NCBI GenBank assembly: GCA_031411655.1
Contig: JANOBM010000090.1
Coordinates: forward strand, 42,799-106,798
DNA length: 64,000 nt
Direction of reading: 5' to 3'
From: UBA6163 sp031411655
Lineage (GTDB): Bacteria; Planctomycetota; Planctomycetia; Pirellulales; Pirellulaceae
Part shown: positions 26,937 through 35,200 of the stretch, one piece after another
Layout: every line of letters starts with the position of its first letter
How positions within the stretch are numbered: the stretch's first letter is position 1
Notes under the pieces: generated by a model
What the model saw: only the letters and a program-made list of their open reading frames with translations
Database searches by the model: none
What the model was told of the DNA's origin: nothing
Position numbers and translations under genes: made by a program

Positions 26937-27374
26937 ATGGTCAAAGAACCACTTCCACGACCGCCGCTTTTCGAGTCGCCACTCGCCAAAACGCCAAGTG
27001 GAAGCATGCAGCCCCTCATTCGATTTGATCTTGCTGCAACAAGAATCAATTTTGACGGTGACGAAGAGCTTCTTAAAGATGTCGCAGCAATTTTCATCCA
27101 TGACGTCCCAGGTTTGTTTAACGCGCTTGTTCAGTTGCAGCAGTCTGACGATTCGGCGGATAAGCTTTCCAATACCATGCAAATCGCTCATACACTAAAG
27201 AATTTGGCAAAGACATTCGGTGCTGAACCGCTGGCAACATGGGCAGAATCCATTGAGCGGACACCAACCCAATGGTTACTCCATCTCCCGGCCGGCTCCC
27301 GGGATGAATTGCACCTTATTGTCGACCAGACTTGTGCTTCGCTGATTAGCGAACTTTCACGCGGAACGACCTGA
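26937..27374 (+). CDS. Stand-alone HPt (histidine phosphotransfer) protein
   Basis: 145 aa. After a roughly 25-residue Pro-rich leader it has an HPt four-helix pattern: FDGDEELLKDVAAIFIHDVPGL, then the phospho-His motif IAHTLKNLAKTFGA (His about 85), then a third helix. HPt proteins carry phosphate from the receiver of a hybrid kinase to another receiver. Here the nearest candidates are the hybrid kinase (22598-24970) and the NtrC-type regulator (25057-26634). ATG start at 26937. A sigma-54-like site lies just upstream. Confidence 0.85.
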   Translation: MVKEPLPRPPLFESPLAKTPSGSMQPLIRFDLAATRINFDGDEELLKDVAAIFIHDVPGLFNALVQLQQSDDSADKLSNTMQIAHTLKNLAKTFGAEPLATWAESIERTPTQWLLHLPAGSRDELHLIVDQTCASLISELSRGTT

Positions 27375-27457
27375 GGGTTTTTCGATCAAGTGATAGCTCG
27401 CGCTGCAAATTGGCCATCAAGTTGAACGGTTAGCGATCTCGCTTCGAACACCTTTGG

Positions 27458-27474
27458 ATCGAATCACATTCGAT
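27458..27474. promoter_or_regulatory. Palindrome, candidate enhancer (activator) site
   Basis: ATCGAAT-CAC-ATTCGAT is a perfect inverted repeat with a 3-base spacer. Its centre lies about 95 bp upstream of the start point expected from the sigma-54 promoter at 27534, the usual distance for NtrC-family activators. The palindrome is visible; its binding by the neighbouring regulator is inferred. Confidence 0.45.
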
Positions 27475-27533
27475 AGTGAGATATTACCACCAGTTATGGC
27501 GGTGGAATGATGAGTACGCTCCAACTTGTGTGG

Positions 27534-27549
27534 TGGCATGTCGTTTGCT
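27534..27549 (+). promoter_or_regulatory. Perfect -24/-12 sigma-54 promoter for the DUF3309 gene
   Basis: TGGCATGTCGTTTGCT matches the sigma-54 consensus TGGCAYRNNNNTTGCW at all 16 positions. Transcription should start near 27561, about 120 bases before the DUF3309 start codon. Confidence 0.75.
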
Positions 27550-27680
27550 GCCTTGTACTACGGCTCAACGAGAATTTGGCAACTTGAAAAAGATCTGTTC
27601 AAGCACGGGTGTGATTCGAGTCCACGCCATCCGTTGAGTGCCGTTGTGTCATCCTATTCCTCGTCAAATTGGAAACCGCC

Positions 27681-27836
27681 ATGCTCGGAACTGTTTTGTT
27701 GGTCATTCTGATTCTGTTTCTTCTAGGTGCCCTGCCGGCATGGCCTCACAGTCGAAGCTGGGGATATGGGCCAAGTGGCGGGTTAGGCCTAGTCGTAGTG
27801 ATATTGTTGATCTTGCTGTTGTCAAACCGTCTTTAG
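27681..27836 (+). CDS. DUF3309-family small membrane protein
   Basis: 51 aa. Two hydrophobic helices (LGTVLLVILILFLLGALPA and LGLVVVILLILLLS) flank a conserved WPHSRSWGYGPSGG hinge, which is diagnostic of DUF3309. These tiny proteins are widespread and mostly uncharacterised; in many genomes they sit near stress genes. A GGAAA ribosome site is 7 bases before the ATG. It is driven by the perfect sigma-54 promoter at 27534, making it the best-supported target of the neighbouring NtrC-type regulator. Confidence 0.85.
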   Translation: MLGTVLLVILILFLLGALPAWPHSRSWGYGPSGGLGLVVVILLILLLSNRL

Positions 27837-28111
27837 TTCAGGACGGATTGTTTGTTATCGGATGGTGCCGCGCATGGGCAGCGTCCATGTCGTCTTCAAT
27901 AGCCAATATCTTGTTTGTAGTGATGGGATCAGGCCGCTGATAGGGCGACGCGGCAACGTTGTTTGTCCGGATTTGTTTAGCTGGTGTGGCTTTGTCGAGC
28001 CGTACGGACGATGAGGTCCATTGTCAGGTTCTTAACGGAAGCCTTTCCACGTTCGTGGCCATGTCAAATACCGTTCAGTAAGATCCGCCTGAGGTGGTTT
28101 CGAAAAGGTCG

Positions 28112-28849
28112 ATGGGTTGGGAAGCGATGATTATTGTAATATATACCGCAATGGCGTTTTCGCTCGTGAGCGTCATTTCCCTCGCAGCCTCGGCGCCTGG
28201 GTATCGAATGGGGCTGTGGAGTTATAAAGTTGGGTTGGCTTTGGTGAAGTCTGCTGGCTTTCTGAGCCTATGCGCCGTCATCGCTTACATTACAGGCTCG
28301 CTCATTTGGCGGGGAGAGTTTTTTTCCTATTGGATCGCCCCAAAGCTATTTGGATTTCTAGTGAGTGTCACCGTACTGGGATTAACTCTGTTTTGGCGAT
28401 ACAAATTGGCGAGTCACCCGTACATACACGATATTACGACTGATACCGACGACCCACCGCTTTTTAACGCCATCCTGCCTCTACGCGTTGGTGCCGAGAA
28501 TCAAAGCGAGTATGGTGGTGATAAGGTGGCCACGCAACAACATGCTGGCTATCCGGACCTCCATGCTTTAGTGTTGGCTAGTCAGCCCGAAATCGTTTTT
28601 CCGCTTGCACTGCGGGTCGCCAAAGAGATGGGATGGGAGATTGTGTCCGCCGCGCCTGAATCGCTGATGATGGAAGCTACCGACAGCACATCCTGGTTTG
28701 GATTTAAGGATGATATCGTGATACGACTCCGATCGTTATCCAGCGGAACCCGGGTCGACGTACGTTCGGTATCGCGAGTGGGCAAAAGTGACCTTGGGAC
28801 CAACGCGGCACGAATCAGTAAGTTCCTGGATAAGTTGCAGCAAACCTAA
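28112..28849 (+). CDS. Membrane protein with DUF1499 domain
   Basis: 245 aa from the ATG at 28112 (GAAAAGG just upstream); a GTG at 28094 is an alternative. Three membrane segments (about 5-25, 40-65, 80-105) precede a soluble DUF1499 domain: HDITTDTDDPP (about 120-130), a YP motif, a long helix ending MGWEIV, and the diagnostic EATDSTSWFGFKDDIVIRL and SVSRVGKSDLGTNAARI. The function of DUF1499 is unknown. It lies between the DUF3309 and glucan synthase genes, all on the plus strand, though gaps of 275 and 368 bp make a single transcript uncertain. Confidence 0.85.
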   Translation: MGWEAMIIVIYTAMAFSLVSVISLAASAPGYRMGLWSYKVGLALVKSAGFLSLCAVIAYITGSLIWRGEFFSYWIAPKLFGFLVSVTVLGLTLFWRYKLASHPYIHDITTDTDDPPLFNAILPLRVGAENQSEYGGDKVATQQHAGYPDLHALVLASQPEIVFPLALRVAKEMGWEIVSAAPESLMMEATDSTSWFGFKDDIVIRLRSLSSGTRVDVRSVSRVGKSDLGTNAARISKFLDKLQQT

Positions 28850-29217
28850 CGAGTTTAGTTGATACCTGATCACGTTTACCAAACCGATTAGAACCGCCGG
28901 CACTATGGCTGACGGGCGGTCTGCGTCTCGACTGTAACTTGAAATCGAGTGCTTGAGTTGAACGCATCCGCTGTGCTCATGTCGGGCAGTTCGATGTCTT
29001 TTCGTTAATGCGGGCGAGCGTCGTTCGCAGCACGCTGGGAGTTCTCCGCACGGTTCATTCGAGACGGATGCTCAATGTGTCCAACGTGGGTTCTCGGTTG
29101 CTTTGCGAATGCAACCGACAGGTGGCAAGCATCTTGGGCGAATTGCCTACAGATGGAAACGGGTCGGCGCGCGTGTCATGCGCTAAGAATTGAACCGAAT
29201 ATTGAGAGGAATTTCAG
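28850..29217. other. 368-bp gap before the glucan synthase
   Basis: No supported gene. A weak -24/-12-like sequence (29123-29138, TGGCAAGCATCTTGGG) keeps GG but has GG in place of GC at -12, so I do not call it a promoter. A strong ribosome site, GAGAGGA at 29204-29210, belongs to the next gene. Confidence 0.35.
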
Positions 29218-32200
29218 TTGCGAATCACTGCTCTGTCTAAGAAGAAACCGCTGGTCTACCTCCACTGGCTAAGTTCTCTCAAGCAAAAGGAATCGCGGAA
29301 TCAGTCGACTGAAGAACTACCCCTAAGGGCGGAACTTTTTAGTATTGATCAATTAGAACGTCACGCGAAATCCATTGCCTCTTCACATCAATTGGCAAGT
29401 AGTCATGGATCGGACTTATTATTGCGACGGCTGGGTGAGAATGAGCGAGTATTGCTTGAAACATACGAACTCGTTGCCACCGCGGCCGCGCTAAATCGGC
29501 GTATCGAACCAGCAGCCGAATGGCTACTCGATAACTTTTATTTGGTCGAAGATCAAATTCGTGCCATCAGGCGACTATTGCCTGCGTCCTACAGCCGTGA
29601 GCTTCCTCGGTTGGTTAACAATTCAAAAGCCAGCCTGCCTCGTGTTTATGAAATCGCACTGGAATTGATCTCGCATGTTGATGGGCGGGTGGACTCGGCG
29701 AGCCTGAATGGTTTTGTCGCCGCTTACCAATCGGTTGTGCCGCTAACGTTGGGCGAATTGTGGGCGTTGCCGCTGATGTTGCGATTGGCTTTAGTTGAAA
29801 ACCTACGTCGCGTAGCGGCTCGAATTGCTTCGGCTCGTCGAGATCGCGACGTTGCGGACGAGTGGGCAAATCGCATGGTGAATGTTGTTGAACAAAAACC
29901 GACAGACCTGATTCTTGTATTAGCCGATATGGCTCGCGCCAATTTGCCACTGACTGGTGCATTCTTGTCCGAACTGACAAGACACCTCCAGGGACAGAAT
30001 CCAAACTTTTCTTTCGCTCACAGTTGGATTGAAAATCGTCTTGCAGACGATGGCTTAACGACCGAAAAATTGGTGGCTGACGAAGGTCAAGGACAAGCCG
30101 CGGATCAGGTCTCAATCGGAAACAGCTTCAACAGTTTACGTTTTTTGAATTCAAATGATTGGCGTCTTTTTGTCGGTATCCACAGCTTGGTCGAAAAAAC
30201 ATTGGCGGGCGATCCGGCGAGGGTCTACTGTCAAATGGACTTTGCCACTCGGGATCGGTATCGACACGCCGTTGAGGGCATCGCGAGACGAAGCCATTTC
30301 AGCGAATACGATGTCGCAAGAAAAGCGGTCCAGTTAGCCGAAAACGAGCACCTCAAAGACCCACTGTCGAGGTCGTCACATGTCGGCTATTTCCTGGTCG
30401 ATCACGGGCGCCCGGAGTTAGAGCATTTGGCGGAAATGAGATTCGTCCCGATGGTCGTCCTCGATAAACTACGAAGGAAGATCCCGTTAACGTTTTATTT
30501 ATCTATCATCGTAACGGTGACGTTTGCTGCCTTGGCAACCTTTATCCGATGGTCGTCTCCATCAGAAGAGAACTGGGCGATCCTGGCATTAATGTCGATT
30601 CCGGCAACGGTTTGCGCAACGAGTCTGGGAATTGGAATCGCAAACTGGCTGACGACGCAATTGCTTAGTCCGCAGTCTTTGCCGCGTTTGGATTTTTCTG
30701 ATGGAATCCCGCCAGAGTTCCGTACTTTAGTAGCCGTGCCAACGATGCTGACAAACGAAGCCGACATCGTTCGTTTGCTCGAGGGATTAGAACTTCGCTA
30801 TCTAGCCAATCGTGATCCAAGTCTTCACTTTACGTTATTGACTGACTTCGTCGATTCGCAGACGCAAACTCAGCCAAAAGATGTGGAGTTGGTGGAGCAG
30901 GTCGCCGCCGGGATCGATCGGCTCAACGAAAAATATTCACACCTTCGTAACGACATTTTCTTTCTGTTGCATCGCAACCGTACGTGGAACGCTCAAGAGG
31001 GTGTTTGGATGGGGGCGGAGCGTAAGCGAGGAAAATTAGCCGATCTGAACGCGACTCTCCGCGGCGCCAAGGATCGGTTTTCAAAGGTGGTTGGAAACGT
31101 CTTACCACTCCTTCAGGTGCGCTATGTAATCACACTCGATACTGACACGCAACTGCCGAGCGATTCAGCACGGCAAATGGTTGGCACTCTTTCACACCCA
31201 CTCAACCGCCCGGTGCGGGATTTGAAGGGCAATCGAGTGGTCGATGGTTTTACTATTCTCCAGCCACGGGTCGCGATTTCTTTAACTAGCGCACTTCAAT
31301 CGCGGTTTGCCCAACTCTATTCGGGTGAACCCGGTGTTGATCCATACACTCGCGTGGTATCCGACGTTTATCAGGACCTGTTTTCAGAAGGTTCGTTCAT
31401 AGGCAAAGGGATATATGACGTCGACTGCTTTGAGAACTGTTGTGGAAATTTCCCCGACAATTCAATTCTTAGTCATGATCTCATCGAAGGTGCGTATTGC
31501 CGTTCGGCACTGTTGAGTGATGTGACGCTTTATGAAGAGCATCCTTCACGCTATCTAGCGGATGTGGCGCGTCGACATCGATGGGTGCGAGGTGATTGGC
31601 AAATTGCGGGCTGGCTTTTACCAACGGTACGCAGTCGCGAAGGCGGACGGATTCGTAATCCCGTCTCGCGATTATCACAGTGGAAAATATTCGACAACCT
31701 TCGCCGCAGTTTACTTCCCATCGCGATGTTGTTACTGGTGGTAGCGTCGTGGAGCCTTGCCTCGGAATTCGCAATTGTCGCGTCTGTCTTCTTAGTGAGC
31801 GTACTCTTTGTTCCACCGCTTTTGTCGGGAATTTCAAGTCTCCTACGAAAGCCAACGGATTTTCCACTCCTGCTGCATGAACAAGAGGTATTGCAATCGC
31901 TCGCAAGGCCTATTTGTCAGAATCTTTTAACACTCTGTTTCCTTCCCTTTGAGGCCTACCGTAGTCTTGACGCGATTGTTCGAACATCGGTCCGAATGAT
32001 TTGGACCAGGCAGCGTTTGTTAGAGTGGAAGACTGCAAGTGACGCGGAGCGAGGCAACCCTGGTGACTTAAAGAACGCGTTTCGCGCGATGGCGTTCGCT
32101 CCCATTTTGGCAGTGGCGATATTCTGCCTCATCGTCGCTTTCAATCGCGAGGTACTAGTCATCGCAAGTCTTTGGCTTGTCGCTTGGAGTTTGTCTCCCC

Positions 32201-35200
32201 TTCTTGCATGGTGGTTGAGTCAACCGATTCCCAAAACTGCGGTACGACTGTCCGACCATCAAAGCCGATTTCTTCGGAAACTGTCGCGAAAGACCTGGCG
32301 ATACTTCGAGGTGTTTGTCACCGAGGAAGAGAACTGGCTACCGCCTGATAACATTCAGCAAAATCCCGACTTGATCGTTGCGCACCGTACCAGCCCTACC
32401 AATATTGGCATGGCGATCATCTCGGATTTAGCCGCTCACGATTTTGGCTATTGCTCGGTTGCTCAGCTTCTCTTTCGTACTGAAAAAACTCTCGATACTC
32501 TCGCAGGGCTTGAACGACATCGCGGACATTTTTTCAACTGGTACGACACGCAAACTCGATTGCCATTGCATCCTCGTTACGTGTCAACCGTCGATAGCGG
32601 TAACCTCGCTGCGAATTTGATTGTCGTTGCAAGCGGGTATGAAGAACTACTTGACGCCCCTGTCTTGTCAGCACGGTTGTTCAGCGGATTGGAAGATACC
32701 GCGATGGTGCTTCAGGAGGTGGGGTGCCGCAAGTCGAACCCATCGGTAACCGCGGATGCAATTCGACGAATCGACCGTTTGATCGAGGACCTTGAGAATC
32801 CGCCGACAACGTTAACTGCTGCGAAGGGATTGCTAGATCGCTTAATCGTCTCCGCCTCCGGACTAGCCTTGGAGGTTGCCAGTAAAGATTTTTTGTGGTG
32901 GGCAAACACCTTCGAACAGTCGTGTGCTGAGCATCGACGCGACCTATTGTCCATTGCGGCATGGCTTGCCATTCCGACTCCACCGCCGGAAGTTTGGCAG
33001 CATGGTTCGATCGAGCATGCGCGGCGTATGGACGAATTAAGGACCGCATTGGATCAACTCGAACGCACTGTAACGCTTCGAGGCGTTGCTCAAACGGTGG
33101 TGACCGTTTTGCCCCTGGTTGAAGCCGCTTTGAGTACGGCGTCGGGTGAATCACGCGATTGGCTTGACCAATTGCGATTGGCGGTGATTGAATCATCGGA
33201 CAACGCAATCACAAGGATGGATGCACTTGAGGGGATGGCAAGGCGCTGCCGTGAATTCGCCGACATGGATTTCGCTTTCTTGTATGACAAAACTCGCGAA
33301 TTGTTTGCGATTGGCTACAACTTTAGCGAGCGGCGTCTCGATGCGAGTTTCTATGATTTACTTGGATCCGAAGCTCGTCTCGCCAGCTTTCTTGTCATCG
33401 CGCAGGGGCATTTCGGGCAAGAGCATTGGTTCTCGCTAGGTCGAATGCTGACAAATGCAGGTCGTGTTCCGTCTCTGTTGAGTTGGAGTGGATCCATGTT
33501 TGAGTACCTGATGCCGCTTCTGGTGATGCCCAATTACGACAACACGCTTTTAGATCGAACCTATCATGCCGTTGTTCGTCGACAAATCGCTTATGGCAAC
33601 CAGCGTGGCGTTCCCTGGGGGATTTCTGAGTCTGGGTACAACACCATCGACCAGCACCAAACCTACCAATACCGTGCGTTTGGCGTGCCTGGCCTAGGTC
33701 TGAAACGTGGCCTTGCCGAAGACTTGGTCATTGCGCCTTACGCGACCGCGTTGGCATTGATGGTGATGCCTGAATCAGCGTGTCGCAATCTTGAACGCTT
33801 GTCAAATGACGGTCAGCAAGGTGAGTATGGATTCTACGAAGCGGTTGACTACACACCTTCTCGCCTGCCACCGGGAGCCACCAGCGTCACCGTTAGGCAG
33901 TTTATGGCTCATCACGAAGGGATGAGCTTGCTCGCCATCGCCTATGTGTTGTTAGACAAACCCATGCAGCGGCGATTTCTTGCAGATCCCATGTTGCGAT
34001 CCTCTGATCTATTGCTTCAGGAGCGGGTTCCGAAGGCCACACCACCAGTCTATCCCCATGCAAGCGAAGCGAACGCAACCCAACTTGCTTCGGCTGAGGA
34101 AACCGGAACGATGCGAGTCTTCACGGATCCAAACGGTCCTGCTATTGAAGCGCATCTGCTCTCGAACGGTCGATACCATGTCGCCATTACCAGCGCCGGC
34201 GGTGGGTACAGTCGATGGCGGGACTTGGCCGTTACGCGGTGGCGTGAAGATGCAACTTGCGACAATTCCGGTAGTTTCTGTTACATCCGCGACGTGGAAT
34301 CGGGCGCCATTTGGTCGAACACATGCCAACCAACAACACGTGTGACAAAAGGGTATGAAGCCATTTTTACACAAGCACGAGCTGAATTCCGTCGTATTGA
34401 CGAGCAGATTGAAACCTACACACAGATCAGTGTTTCGCCCGAAGATGACATTGAGCTCCGACGGGTGACCTTGACTAATCGATCCGAACAAACACGTGTA
34501 CTAGAGGTTACTAGTTACGCAGAAGTGGTGTTGGCAACGCAGGCACAAGATGAGTCGCACACGGCATTTAGTAACTTATTTGTGCAAACGGAGTTGGTCC
34601 ATCACCGACACGCGATCTACTGCACCCGCCGACCACGTTCCAGTGAAGAGCACCCACCGTGGCTGACACATATGCTTACTGTTCGCGGTTCGACGGTGGG
34701 CGAAGCCTCCTATGAAACCGACCGTATGCGATTCGTTGGTAGGCATCGGACCCTCGCTTCGCCTGCGGCATTGGATAAAGTCGGATTGCTCTCCAATACC
34801 GAAGGCTCTGTACTTGATCCCGTGGTGAGTGTCCGTCAAACGGTCTCATTGAAGCCTAATGAGTCGGTGCGAATTGACATCGTGACAGGTGTAGCCGATG
34901 CACGTGCCGGCGTTGATGCTATTACGGAAAAATATAAGGATGTTAGCCTATCGGATCGAGTATTCGATCTCGCATGGACGCACGGTCATGTGTTGCTACA
35001 GCAACTTAGCGTAACTGAAGCGGATGCGCAGGTTTATGGCAGGCTTGCGAGTTCAATCATCTACGTGTCGGCACTCCGTCGTGCGAAGGCAAGTACGCTC
35101 ATTCGTAATCTGCGTGGACAATCCGGTTTGTGGGGATATGGTATTTCAGGAGATGTACCAATCGTTCTCCTGCGGATACGCGATCATGAGAGACTAGGGA

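Larger units (their letters stand above)
27375..27680. other. 306-bp regulatory region before the DUF3309 gene
   Basis: It contains a perfect 7+3+7 palindrome (27458-27474) and a perfect sigma-54 promoter (27534-27549). No gene is supported. Confidence 0.6.

Noticed and set aside
29123..29138. Sigma-54 promoter for the glucan synthase
   Set aside because: The -12 GC is replaced by GG, an essential mismatch; kept only as a weak note.
34009..34491. 160-codon minus-strand frame inside the glucan synthase
   Set aside because: It lies wholly within conserved coding sequence on the other strand and shows no domain or ribosome site.
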